This document shows, piece by piece, positions 1-10,904 of a DNA stretch of 64,000 nt (within the stretch, counting starts at the first letter, position 1; each line of letters opens with the position of its first letter). The stretch is from positions 148,120,843 to 148,184,842 of the forward strand of contig NC_073693.1 of the NCBI RefSeq assembly GCF_029784155.1. The letters are read 5' to 3'. The stretch comes from Uranotaenia lowii (taxonomy: Eukaryota > Arthropoda > Insecta > Diptera > Culicidae). Under the pieces are notes generated by a model that had not been told where the DNA came from, did no database searches, and worked only from the letters and a program-made list of their open reading frames with translations. The position numbers were made by a program, and so were the translations under genes.

Positions 1-301
1 CAGTATGTGTGTTGTATGGACGGCCCCTTTTGTCGACCCCTGACACAAAATTTGATACCTGAAATCAATTCCTCGTCCATCAAAATCCCCTTGTGCAAAT
101 TTTATCTCAATACTACTTATAATATCGGATATATCGCTAAATCACTAATTGTGTTGTATGTACGACCCCTTGAAAAGGGGCCATCCGAAAATCTGAAAAC
201 ATTTTTCATCATTCCTGGTCCTAATGAGCACTCATACCAAATTTCAGCTCTCTAGGTCTTAAGACGGCTAAGCCGAACGAACAAATAAACAAACAAACAA
301 A
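1..301. repeat. 3' end of an interspersed repeat with AAAC-rich tail
   Basis: The segment repeats its own phrases (two copies of a 'gttgtatg-acg(g/a)cccctt' motif about 140 bases apart) and ends in a run of AAAC units at about 283-300. Short simple-sequence tails of this kind are usual at the 3' ends of non-LTR retrotransposons and their derivatives. The left part lies outside the window. The short reading frame over it has no recognisable domain. The assignment to a retrotransposon is inference. Confidence 0.4.
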
Positions 302-589
302 CGGAAATTGCTTTTTGTATATTTAGATAGTATTTGAGTATAAGCAAACAATCGAAGCCAAGCCAAGAACATACATACAAATTGAATTATTGAAAGTCAG
401 AAATCATAGTGATAGTTCTCAAGAAACAGAAAAGCTGCTTTTAATTTAAATAAATCAGATATTAATAAAAAGTTGTCCGTCACGGCCACTCTGTTTGATC
501 GCTGATAAATTATTGGAAGGGCAAAAATGGCGAATAATTCATCAAAATTTCATTGTAAGAATGACTCTCCAAGGGAAAGATGGCTTGAT

Positions 590-1165
590 AAAAATTAGCC
601 TAGCCCATGCCACCTGACGTCATTCCACGTGCTGTCGTTTTGTTAGCTCCCAACAAAAGGAGGGAAGAAATTAAACAAACTTTTCCCCGGCTCCAGATAA
701 TTTACCCATCTCGAGCCATCGGACCCATTTCTCCAGCAACAGTCAGCTTTTAATTTTAAGTTTAGCTGCGCCGAGCATAGCCCGATATTCTTCGGCCTTA
801 ATATTTAACTTCTTCATATTTTTATTCCGCAATGGATGAGGATCTCGAGCAGCAATTTCCCATTCCTTTGCGAAACAAATTTAATTTAGCTGTAAGGTAC
901 TTTACATCTTCTTAGAACCGGGCTTTTCCATCAGTTCAAGAGGCCCCGAAAAAAAATGTCGCTAATGCCCCGCCATTTTCCTGGCGCGATGCTGCTGCTG
1001 CTGCCGGTGGCTGTTCTATTTCCGTAGAAGTGGATCGCTATCTCTGGAAAGCTCTTCCCTGTCCATCACCCGCAGGAATCTTTCCAATCGCGGACGAACC
1101 CGTAGTTAAATTAATGCGACTTAATCGTATTTTACAGCACCCGCACTCGAGGGTTGGAGGCACCT
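590..1165. other. low-repeat island, no gene seen
   Basis: This stretch is richer in GC than its surroundings, shows none of the repeat families seen elsewhere in the window and has no long reading frame. It contains scattered E-box-like and CRE-like words (TGACGTCA, CACGTG). It may be single-copy intronic or intergenic DNA under constraint. No function can be read directly. Confidence 0.3.
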
Positions 1166-1389
1166 GATACCAGAGCAGAGCTATGAATAAGCAAACTCAT
1201 AAAGTTGTTTTCAAAAACAAGCCCACGAGATAATTTAGAAAGTCAGTTTGAAAAAAAAAAACCTGAGAAGCTTAGTTCATTTTAAAACATTGAAATAAAT
1301 GAGAAAGTATTTTTAAAACATGAGTAAGTTACTCTACGTCTCAATTACCATCCCTAGTTTAGTTTCTTTTAACGCTGGCTTTACAGCTT

Positions 1390-2135
1390 TTGTTCAACTC
1401 ATTCGCCTCTTTAAGTCACAAATCACCTTCCAACTCAAGCGTTGAATCCTCAGAGTCACCTTCCTTGAACGTTCGCCAAAACCCAGTGAAAGTCGAAGCG
1501 CCATCAAAGAATGACATCTAGTAAAAAGTGTCACTGACATGACCCTTCCCTGCATTAATTTCTTCTTGTCGAATTTTTCTAAACGTTCCAAAAAGTCCCA
1601 AGATCGTTTCCGTTGAATATTTGCTTTTGCTGATGATGATGTTGTTGTTGTTGCTCAACAAACCGCCATTGAGTTCGACTAAGCGTCGTCGTCGTCGTCG
1701 TCGGCCAACAAAATGGATTGCTCCCAATTTCTTCTATAAACTTTCCCCGTCCCTGATTGTGTCGCCCGCCATAATTGGTAGATGCGAACGAACGGAAAAT
1801 CATCACTCTTGGCACACCGGAAGGTCGAAAAGCTGATCATCTGGGCTGTACCTTTCAGGGCGTCGTCGCCGACTTCCAGCCGCCAGCGAGATTATACTCC
1901 GGTGCGAAAAAGTCACTGCAATCGCCCGGGATGATGGTGGATGATGATGATGTTAAAAAGAAAAAAAACGAGCCAATCCAAAAAAAAGCAGATGAATAAA
2001 ATTTTGGAGAGGCAATCAGAATTTGGCACTTGGATGAGGGACGAAACACGAAAAGGGGGACTGGGGAAATTCGGTAAACATCAATTTTGACATGCTTTCC
2101 ATCGGTTGAACGATGCTCCTTTAACTCCAAATGGC
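1390..2135. other. low-repeat island with trinucleotide runs
   Basis: Another relatively GC-rich stretch. It holds short TTG/TGA and CGT triplet runs near 1628-1705. Overlapping short frames on both strands are produced by the triplet runs and look spurious. The bases from 2136 to 3029 are AT-rich, with no gene or clear repeat that I can see. Confidence 0.3.
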
Positions 2136-3037
2136 TCTGAGTGTTTGAAAATGAAAAGGAAGATTTTATCTAAAACGATGGGTCACGTTACTTTGACTTT
2201 TTCTCTGAAATTGCGTGCTTTGGAGGTGCTTGAACTTTTAGGTTATTGAATGTGGGTATTCGGTTTTTGCTAGAATCTCTCAAAGTATCATAATTTAAAT
2301 AAAGTTTGTTTCTTTTCAATCTAATGAAAAGTATGTTTAGTGCATAGAGTGGATAGAATTATTTATTATCAATGATGATCAAGTATGATTTAATCTAGCT
2401 AACGTCTTATGATTGCAATATGGTTATGACATAGTCTCTTATATTTTTGACTAGTTTTTCAGATTTTGACTTTCATAAATAAAAATTGAAATGGAATAAA
2501 AGGTGATTAAATTTGAAATTTTTTGAATCCATTAAAAACCTTACTTTGCATGACGGATTGGCTTTATTATATTATCTACAAACATTATATTGATTTCACA
2601 ACTCTATTACGACACTGTTGGCGAAATAATATTTTCGGACTTTAATTTTCTTTTAAAACAAATGTTTTCATAATTCAGTAGCTTATCTGAGGTAAGATGT
2701 AAAAAATACAAATCAAAGAAACGTCTTGTAAATCTCATTTTCACTGACTGGAATATGATTTTTCTGCATCACGCGTTTGCAGAAATTAAATTTACATCCA
2801 TCCAAAAAATTGTTTCAAAGGTATCAGTTTTAATTTTTTGGTTATAATGTTACCCCTGAATGTATGCAACATCTTATAACTTCCTTCATTGTCAGAGAGA
2901 GAAGATGTAAATTTAAGCTCGAACGAAACCAAAAATTACTGCAATTATGACATCACTACTTTGTGAGAAACTATTTTTTATTAAATTTTTGATTAAAAAT
3001 AAAATTTGTCGACCTCTAGATAAGGTTAAATACGCAT

Positions 3038-4221
3038 TAGAGATGTACCGAATAATGGTATTCGGCGAACGGCCGAATACCGAATATCGACCTTTTCAAC
3101 TATTCGGCCAAACGAATATTCGGCCGAATATTCGGCCGAATATTCGGCCGAATATTCGGTTGAATATTCTATTGAGTTTTTAATAAAAAAAACCTCAGCG
3201 ATTATTTAAATGCTTTCTATTTCTTCCATATTAATACCCCTAATGCTTTTTAGTCGATAATTTTCAACCAGATGATGTTATCGGATGATCGGACCTACAA
3301 AATATTTTTTTAACAGGGGTCTTTCAGATTTTAAAAATGTCATTAATAACTGAAAAAACATCAGATGACTCGTCGTGTTCCTGTGAAATCTGGGATAAAA
3401 CGTGTCGAAACAGATGCCAAGCTTTTTGAAATTGCTTCTCTGATATTGAATTAGATGAACCTCGGATTTGAGCAAGATATCTCCAAAATAGTTGTTGAAA
3501 AAATAGATGATCTTTAGCTTTAAGCATACAATACTTTCGTCCACACGTGTCCACACGGTCAGACATTCAGGGCGATTTTTGAAAAAAAAATTTAAAAGGG
3601 CAAAATTTATGTATAATTGAAATTTTTGAAAAATCCTAATTGAACACAAAATTTAAACAATTTTAAAGAGTAATTTGAGTTTATTATTAAGCAAATAATC
3701 TGAATAAACCCGAGCAAAACTCGGGAAGTTTTTATTTAATTTCCGGACATCCCGGCCAGATTTAACAAATCTGAATTTTTTTTTTTTTGGATTTATGAGC
3801 AAGCCGGAATATATCCCTCTCTTATAAACTATAATCAAAGTATAAAACGATACCGTTCAGCATTCTTCTGCACGATTTTCAGTGGAAGATACGCGGATAC
3901 ACCTTAGATGTTTTACTGAAACCATGTTTTTCCTATTTTATAGGAAGTTAACCCATTAGGTCATTCTTCCTCGTAAATAACTGCTGAAACCATAAGTTTT
4001 CAATGATTGTTTGGGTTTTACCACATTACTTTTGGATATTTTATAAATTATCCAAAAAAATTTTAAAAAATTTACAGGTCTGTAGTAGATATTCGGCCTA
4101 TTCGGCCTATTCGGCCGAATACTTAGCTCAACTATTCGGTGAGCCGAATATTCGGCTTAACGGTTTTTTGGCGGTATTCGGCGCCGAATATTCGGCCAAC
4201 CGAATATTCGGTACATCTCTA
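3038..4221. mobile_element. non-autonomous hAT-like element with 8-bp TSD
   Basis: The ends are 17-bp perfect inverted repeats beginning TAGAGATGTACCGAATA. They are flanked by an identical 8-bp target duplication, ATACGCAT, at 3030-3037 and 4222-4229. An 8-bp duplication with TAGAGATG-type ends is characteristic of hAT transposons. Both subterminal regions are packed with copies of the palindrome ATTCGGCCGAAT (3102-3165 and 4090-4215), which look like transposase-binding repeats. The 1.18-kb length and absence of a transposase frame indicate a deletion derivative that depends on a partner elsewhere. A 123-residue minus-strand frame at 3278-3649 has no domain I recognise. Confidence 0.85.
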
Positions 4222-4661
4222 ATACGCATGTTTTTGGCCTGTTTAAAATTACTGAGGGAAATTATATTTCTTTTGATTATGTTAATGTGATGTCATATCA
4301 ACCTCAAAATTTTTGATGCAAAAGCCTTCTGATTATCCTTGGTGTAAGAATCAGGTTATAGAATGTGTAGGAGGCAGATCAATTCAAGATGTCAAATAAT
4401 GAAGACTCGAAACCGAACCTGGTCTTTAAGTATTATCGGTATCCTACAGTGGACCACTGTCAGTGGTCATACATTATTAGAAGCCATTGAAGCTGAAAAC
4501 TGTTGCATAATTCCACAGTTGGCGGTAAGAGAGAAATAGGATTCTAGATCCCTTTTTCTCATTTTCATCATATCCTTTTGGGAAAATTTTGCAGATCGCC
4601 TTTTTTCATTTTCTAACAGCATGTAATTCCAAGTTTATATGCTGAAAAAGTTAGATCTATA

Positions 4662-5898
4662 TGGGAGAATGAGGATACTCGATCCCTGGGGATACTTGAT
4701 TAATTCGATATATCTCGAAACAGGAATGTCTCAAAAATATCGAATGTTCTAGAAAAATGTGCCAAACAGAACAAAACAACAATGCAGTTAACTTAACTAA
4801 TTTTAAAAATTTTAATTTTCGAGTTATTGAACTATGTTTGAAAAATTTTACAAATGTGACTTGAAGATCTTTTTTTATTACTTTAAAATGTTTCTCACAT
4901 GAAAAAAATATTATAAAAATATTTAGGGTAGAAACACTAGTTATTGAACAGGTACCAGACATTGAACACTAGTAAAACATTAACCAATTAAAACAATGAT
5001 ATACAGTAGAAAAATTAAACAAAACGCGTTGAGCCACTGTTGGAGCATTTTCTAACTCTGTTCAAATTTTTATCAAGATTTTCGGACTCTTTGAGTCACA
5101 ATCTGCAAAACTAGAATATTTGTTCAAGTTTCGAAATGATTTTTTGACTGGATGAAGAAAACGGCCGTTTTTTGATGGGGAGAAAAATTGGATTAAAAAC
5201 AAATAACACTCTATAGTTATATCATGACTGTTTTCCGATAAGTCTTCTTAATTAATTTCTGGAAGAGTGGCAGCCATTACTCTCTGTATTTTCTTAAAAT
5301 TTTACAAATTAAAGTGTTCAAGCATTTGATCACCGAAAACGCCAATGTTTCAATAATTGAACGTTCTGAATGGATCCTGATTATTGGTTATCATGAAATT
5401 ATTAATATCTGACAAATAACTAATGTTTATCGAGTAATCATTTGTTAAAAAGGGCTAAAAATACTGTATTGATCTAAAAACTTGAAAGTTGCGCCTTGAA
5501 GTATGCAATGAATTTAGGGTAGTAGATCAACTTTAATAATTCTCTTTGGCTGATACTTACATACTGTGAAATGAGAACTAATATGGTAAGAAATCAACAG
5601 ACCTTTTGTCTTCGGATTTCATCAGATTTTTGCCTAGAGTCAGGGCACCCTGATTAAGGGATCAAGTCTCCTTTAGTTAAGGATCAAGTTTCCTGTGCCT
5701 TGAAAAATATCACAATTTTTTTAGTCTCACAAAAATGCTTCTAGTTCATCTTTGAGTTCATATGTCGTTCTGACTTTTGGAGCATATGAACTTGAAATTA
5801 CACGCTGTCAGAAAATGCTAAAAACGGCGAGTTGCTAAATTTTCCCAAAAACATATGATGTAACTAAGAAAAGAGGATCAAGTATCCACATCCTCCCC
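4662..5898. mobile_element. TA-flanked MITE, TIR GGGAGAATG-type
   Basis: The left end reads TGGGAGAATGAGGATACT. The right end is its imperfect inverse (AGTATCCACATCCTCCCC), with TA on both sides (4660-4661 and 5899-5900). No transposase is encoded. The right half (about 5230-5770) is homologous, in inverse orientation, to 31970-32430. A further fragment of the family lies at 4545-4650. The TA target and lack of coding point to a Tc1/mariner-type miniature element; the superfamily is inferred. Confidence 0.6.
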
Positions 5899-6225
5899 TA
5901 CATGAACCCGTAGATGACCCGTGAACTAGAAAAATTGTAATATTTGTCTGAGATTTTAGTCAGATTTTGTTAAATCTAACCTGGCTGGTAAACTGTGGAT
6001 AATGTGCCGAGCGTCTGTTCTCCAGGTCAGGGGCGGCTCAAACAGCGTCTGTCTCGCAGTGAGCGGCTGAATTTACCTGCGAAATGCGGCTCCCGCCAGC
6101 TAGATCCAAGATGGCAGCCCCATCGCGGGATAGGAACTTTAGGCTAACAACCTACTGCTCCTGATCTGTTGAATCGTTACAGAAACTGAGATCACCGAAT
6201 TGGAACTTTGGCAACGACCTTTAGC

Positions 6226-6831
6226 ATGAAAACACGGACTAGAATTGGAACTTGGAATGTTTTAACCCTTGCCCAGCCAGGTAAGCTGGCTCAACTTGCT
6301 AGAGAAGCAAGCCGCCTCAAGCTAGAGATATTGGGACTGAGCGAAGTCCGTTGGCCTAACACTGGAAAACACAAGACACAGTCTGGGCAAGTAATGCTTT
6401 ACTCGGCCATACGATTAGAACACGCTACTCGGGAACAAGGAGTTGGTTTCCTATTAAGCCCGCAGGCCCATGCGGCCCTCGTAAGATGGGAACCGATAAA
6501 CGAAAGAATAATCGTAGCCAGATTCAGAAGACGGGTTAAAAACCTTGCAATGGTCCAGTGTTATGCGCCAACTGACGTTGCCGATTTTCAGGTGATAGTA
6601 CTGTTTTACAGTCAAATGAACAGCGCGAGCGTGGTTGAGAAAATTCCTAAGGGTGATATTCAAATCCACTTACGCGACTTCAATGCAAAGATTGGCTCTG
6701 ATAATCAGGACCTTGAGCGCATCATAGGGCGCCATGGTCTAGGACACATGAGCGAAAACGGAGGGCTGTTTGTAGAGTTTTGTGGCAACAACAACATGGT
6801 GATCGCTCTTCCCTCATCGACCAGCACGTAA
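6226..6831 (+). pseudogene. APE-type endonuclease domain of the RTE-like element (5' part)
   Basis: This frame starts at ATG 6226 (MKTRTRIGTWN) and stays open to the transposon insertion at 6831, where it hits an insertion-created stop. Visible endonuclease motifs, in order, are GTWNVLTL, a SEVRW box (the catalytic Glu region), MVQCYAPT, and DFNAKIG (the Asp-Asn active-site motif). In intact elements this domain nicks genomic DNA to prime reverse transcription. Compared with the usual family pattern, the first residue of the GDFNAKIG box is Arg here, and part of the linker near residue 125 is altered. The protein is therefore decayed as well as interrupted. Confidence 0.85.
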
Positions 6832-8133
6832 AGTCTGCTTCATTTAATATTGGAACACAAACAATTGCGTGTAGTTCAGTCATTTATTAACGAATTCATA
6901 ATTTGTTTTTCATACAAATGTAGCATTTTCTTTACTCTTTCATAAAAAAAATTAAAAAAATTATTCATTACTGTTTCGAAGAAATTCTCGTACTTTTCCC
7001 GTAATACGGCACATTCGGCGGCGCACACCCTTTTCGTCCACCGTTTTGGCGATTTGATTCCACCAGTTCTTCATTTGAGTCATGTTCCTAACAAGTTTTC
7101 CCTTTGCCTTAAGCCTCCGCTTCGTGATTGCCCAGTATTTCTCTATCGGCCGGAACTGGGGGCAGTTTGGGGGGTTGAGGTCCTTCGGTATTACGCTGAC
7201 CCCGTTCGTTGCGTACCATTCCATAACCGTTTTGCTGTAATGGCAGCTTGCGAGGTCCGGCCAAAACATTACTGGACGGTCGTGGGCACGAATAAACGGC
7301 AGAATCCGTTTCTGTAGGCACTCTTTTTTGTAGACTTCTGATGTCATTGTCTTGTCAGTGAGAAAGACTTTGGTTTTCTGTCCACAACTGCATATCCCCT
7401 GCCAAATCATGTACTTGCGGGCGAATTTATCCGCAAACACGAACTTAAATTTTGCAGGTACATCCCCCCGAGCCGTCGCCAGATGAAATTTTTGACCTGG
7501 GATTTGCCCAAAGTCCGCCTTCACGTAGGTCTCATCGTCCATCAGAATACATCCGTCGAACTTGGTCAGCACTTGGTCGTACAGCTTTCGAGCACGGATT
7601 CTGGCCACATTGTTCTGCTTCAGCGTCCGATTTGGCTGTTTGCTGGCTCGGAATGACCTTATTCCTTCCCGGAGACGAATTCGTCGCACCGTACTGTGAG
7701 CGGCCTGGAACTTATTGGCCAAATCGCGGTCTGAAAGATTGGGATTCCTCTTGACGGCCTTGATGACTTTCCCACGCAGTTTCCGGTCGACAGTTCCACT
7801 CCGACGCTTCGAATGCGGCTTCCGAGCCGTCGTCAATGTTTCCATGTACTGCTTGATAACACGCCATACGGTATTTCTGGGCATTTTAAGCTGTTTAGCT
7901 AGCTTCGATGCCGACAACAATGGATTTTCAAGAAAACTGTGCACAATTTGATCTCTCCGTTCGGCTTCCATGGCGGTTGTTTACAAAATGCTATCGTTTG
8001 GTGTTATGACATAAATACATGGTGAAAGGTAATGAATTTCGTGACACGTGGGTGAAAAAAGTTTCCAAATCCGTCCACTAGGAGCGCCACAATGAGCAAA
8101 AGAATTTGTTCCAATATTAAATGAAGCAGACTT
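6831..8133 (-). mobile_element. complete ITmD37E (DD37E Tc1/mariner) transposon
   Basis: The 1,303-bp element has 27-bp perfect terminal inverted repeats beginning AAGTCTGCTTCATTT, flanked by TA duplications at 6829-6830 and 8134-8135. It carries one uninterrupted transposase on the minus strand. Size, TIR length, TA target and catalytic spacing all match the DD37E family described from mosquitoes. It is inserted in the endonuclease region of the RTE-like element. Perfect TIRs and an open transposase suggest recent arrival or current competence; this is inference. Confidence 0.95.
6961..7971 (-). CDS. DD37E Tc1/mariner transposase, apparently intact
   Basis: This 336-residue protein is the cut-and-paste transposase of the surrounding element. 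It would bind the 27-bp TIRs and move the element into TA sites. Two helix-turn-helix segments are visible at about residues 20-45 (SASKLAKQLKMPRNTVWRV) and 80-103 (LSDRDLANKFQAAHSTVRR). Basic linkers such as KPHSKRRSG may include a nuclear localisation signal. The catalytic core shows MDDETYVKAD (Asp146), FWPDLASCHY (Asp239) and RPIEKYW (Glu277). Exactly 37 residues separate Asp239 and Glu277, the DD37E signature. Length is normal for the family, there is no internal stop, and the ATG at 7971 lies about 160 bp inside the right TIR. I see no missing key residue. Confidence 0.95.
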   Translation of the reverse strand: MEAERRDQIVHSFLENPLLSASKLAKQLKMPRNTVWRVIKQYMETLTTARKPHSKRRSGTVDRKLRGKVIKAVKRNPNLSDRDLANKFQAAHSTVRRIRLREGIRSFRASKQPNRTLKQNNVARIRARKLYDQVLTKFDGCILMDDETYVKADFGQIPGQKFHLATARGDVPAKFKFVFADKFARKYMIWQGICSCGQKTKVFLTDKTMTSEVYKKECLQKRILPFIRAHDRPVMFWPDLASCHYSKTVMEWYATNGVSVIPKDLNPPNCPQFRPIEKYWAITKRRLKAKGKLVRNMTQMKNWWNQIAKTVDEKGVRRRMCRITGKVREFLRNSNE

Positions 8134-8135
8134 TA

Positions 8136-10450
8136 AGGTCACTTGGGTATCCTGAGATGGCCGAACAGAAAATCATCTGCACACATCTGCATCAGTCGAA
8201 AATGGAGAAGGAGCCTTCTTGATGTCCGCAACAAACGAAGTGCAGACATTGCATCTGACCATAAACTAGTCCTTGGTGAGCTACGACTGAGAGTCGCGCG
8301 TGTCCAGCGGCGAGAGGAGAAAGTTGGATGTCCATACGACGTCCGTCGTTTGGAAAATCCAGAGGTGAAAAGTGCATACGTTGAACAGCTAGAATCCCGA
8401 GCCTCGGAACTGCCGACAGACGGAACAGTCGAAGAACAGTGGTGTAGAATCAAAAATGCCTTCATTACAACGAGCCATGGTACTCTCGGTAAAGTTTGTG
8501 GAAGACGAAGTGAATGGATGTCGGATGAAACCTGGAGGATGATCGATGATCGGAGGAAGGCGAAAGTCGGAATTGAGCAGGCATGTACCAGGTCAGCCAA
8601 AGCAGCCGCCCACTTACGATATGGGTGCTGGAAAAGGCAGTTAAACAAGCTTGTAGACGAGACAAGAAAGCCTGGACAAACTCCCTAGCCGAACAGGAAG
8701 AAAGAGCCGCCGCCATTGGAGATATACGATTATTATATGATATTTCTCGCCGCCTTAGTGGTGCAAGGACTAATGCAAGAATCCCGCTGAAAGACCGAGC
8801 AGGTCAGCTGTTGACAGATCGAACAGATCAGCTCAAGCGTTGGACTGAGTATTTTGAACAACTTTTCCGAGTGACAAATAGCGATGGCCAACAGAACCCA
8901 CAGCTCGAGGCGCCCACAGTAAGTCGCATCAATGGCGTCAACTCGGAAGCGCCCTCGCTGGCTAAAATAGAGGCGGCAATCAAAAACATGAAATCCAACA
9001 AAGCGCCTGGAATCGATTGCATTCCTGCTGAAATGCTGAAAGCCGACCCTGCCTTGTCAGCACAAATGTTGCACCGTCTTTTCGCTGACATTTGGGATAC
9101 AGCATAATTCCCGGCCGACTGGATGCAGGGTATCCTCGTAAAGGTCCCGAAGAAAGGAGACCTGACCGAGTGCGGTAACTGGCGTGGCATGACTTTGATC
9201 TGTACAACTCTCAAAGTACTCTGCAAAATGATCCTGAACAGGATCCAGGAGAAAATCGACGCTACACTCTGACGGCAACAAGCTGGATTCCGATCTGGAC
9301 GATGATGTGATCACAACGCTACGAATCATACTAAAACAAATCAACGAGTTCCAGGACTTGATTTCTTAAAAGCATTTGACCGACTGAACCACGAAAACAT
9401 CTGGGCTGCTCTAAGACGACGAGGGGTCGACGAGAGAAACTAGTCCATCTCATCGAAGCACAGTACGAAGCATTTACGTGCAAAGTCTTACACGGCGGTG
9501 TCTTGTCCGAACCAATCCCGGTAGCTGCTGGAGTGAGACAAGGATGTATTATGTCACTGCAGCTTTTTCTCATCGTAATGGATGAGATCTTGACTGGATC
9601 GATCGACTGTAGACCAAACCGAGGATTGCTGTGGAATCCTTCAACAACGGAGCAACTGAACGACCTTGACCTGGCAGACGATATTGTTTTGCTCACCCAA
9701 ACACAAGATATGCAGAGCAATTTCGACGACCTCACCGGAAGCTTCAAGGCAGCGGGTCTCAAAATCAATGTCGGAAAGACCAAGTCGATGGAAATCAACA
9801 CAGAAAATCGTTCCAATTTCGTGGTAGTGGTAGGACAACAGGTTGAGACAGTGGAGTGCTTCCAGTATCTTGGTAGCTAGATTTCGCCTGATGGTGGTAC
9901 CAAGAAGGACATCGAAACCCGGATCAGAAAAGTCCGATTTGCGTTTGCGAGTCTCCGAATTATTTGGCGCTCAGGCCAGATCTCTCTACGAACTAAGATC
10001 CGAATCTTCAACTCAAACGTCAAATCCGTATTGTTGTACGGGTGTGAAACTTGGTGCACATATGCGGTGACGATGCGAAAACTGCAAGTTTTTGTGAATC
10101 GCTGCTGAACATCATGGCCTGGCAACTGGATCTCAAACGTGGAACTTCATCGCCGGTGTCATCAAAAGGTGCTAGAAATCGAACTTCGGGAAAGTAAGTG
10201 AAGATAGATTGGGCACACGCTGCGAAGAGATGAAAACGAGATTTGCAGAGAGGCGCTTGACTGGAATCCAGATGGGCATCGAAGAAGAGGCAGGCCCAGA
10301 AGCACGTGGCGACGTAGTATAGCCGCTGAAATCCGCACAGTTCACGAAAACATTGGCTGGCAACAAGTGAAGATGCTGGCTACGGATCGCCAGCAGTGGA
10401 AATCTTTTATCTCAGCCCTATGCGTCGGTCATTCGGCGCCGGACCCTTCG
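8136..10450 (+). pseudogene. reverse transcriptase and C-terminal part of the RTE-like element
   Basis: Coding continues after the inserted transposon in several frames: the linker region (HICISRKWRRSLLDVRNKR at about 8177), then RT motifs including SNKAPGIDCIPAEML (about 9000-9044), VPKKGDLTECGNWRG, AGVRQGCI, and the catalytic LADDIVLL at about 9677-9700. The C-terminal zone has LYGCETW and a decayed WIGHTLR-type motif. Damage includes a TGA shortly after the insertion, a frame change near 8620, stops near 9105 and 9271, loss or frame change around the FxDFxKAFD motif (9340-9390), a frame change near 9445, and a stop near 9880. The copy is inactive. A short second fragment of the same family lies at 22207-22325. 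Confidence 0.85.
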
Positions 10451-10845
10451 ATATGAAGGTAGGTTGTTAAACCTCGTCTAAAGGCGGGTTGGATTTAGAA
10501 GGGTTAAAATTCCAGTTTTATTCGATGCTTAAGGAGTATATTTAAAGGGAACCGCGTGGCAAATGTAAACAATAACAGAGAGTCGCAAGTGAGAGAGAAC
10601 GTTAATTCGCTGTTGTTCTAGAATCGACGAAGAGTGAATTCGTAGCGTTAACTGGAATTGTTGCTAGTTGAAAACATAGGAAATCATTAGGGAAGTGTTG
10701 CCACTATGTAAGCTGATATCTTTACAAGACTTGACGAGAATTAATATGATTATATTATCAGTTACCGTAACAAATAGTATTGGGTTTAATTTGATATCAC
10801 AATAAATTTTGTTAAGTTTTTAAAGCTTTCTCAATATAAAGGTTG

Positions 10846-10904
10846 CGAGATTGCCCGGTTTTATCTGGGTTTGTCCTTATATTTAATACACAATTTGGGA
10901 ACTG
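10846..10904 (+). repeat. left part of a CCGGGTTT-type interspersed repeat, split by an insertion
   Basis: The words TTGCCCGGTTTTATC and TATTTAATACACAATTTGGG identify the 5' part of a repeat family also seen at 55887-55995, 61185-61340 and, inverted, at 33003-33060. The copy resumes at 13328 with a duplicated 26-bp stretch, so the DNA between is an insertion. Confidence 0.6.

Larger units (their letters stand above)
5990..10500 (+). mobile_element. RTE-like non-LTR retrotransposon, dead copy, interrupted
   Basis: The copy has a GC-rich 5' leader (about 5995-6225), an endonuclease frame, a 1.3-kb DNA transposon insertion (6831-8133), a reverse transcriptase region and a 3' tail to about 10500. 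Precise removal of the insertion with one TA rejoins endonuclease and later coding at an expected place. The combination of an N-terminal APE-type endonuclease starting GTWNVLTL, a reverse transcriptase with an ADD catalytic box, and a C-terminal region with LYGCETW and WIGHTLR-like motifs matches the RTE-like elements common in mosquitoes. Several stops and frameshifts make it non-functional. Both boundaries are approximate because no clean target duplication was found. Confidence 0.85.
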
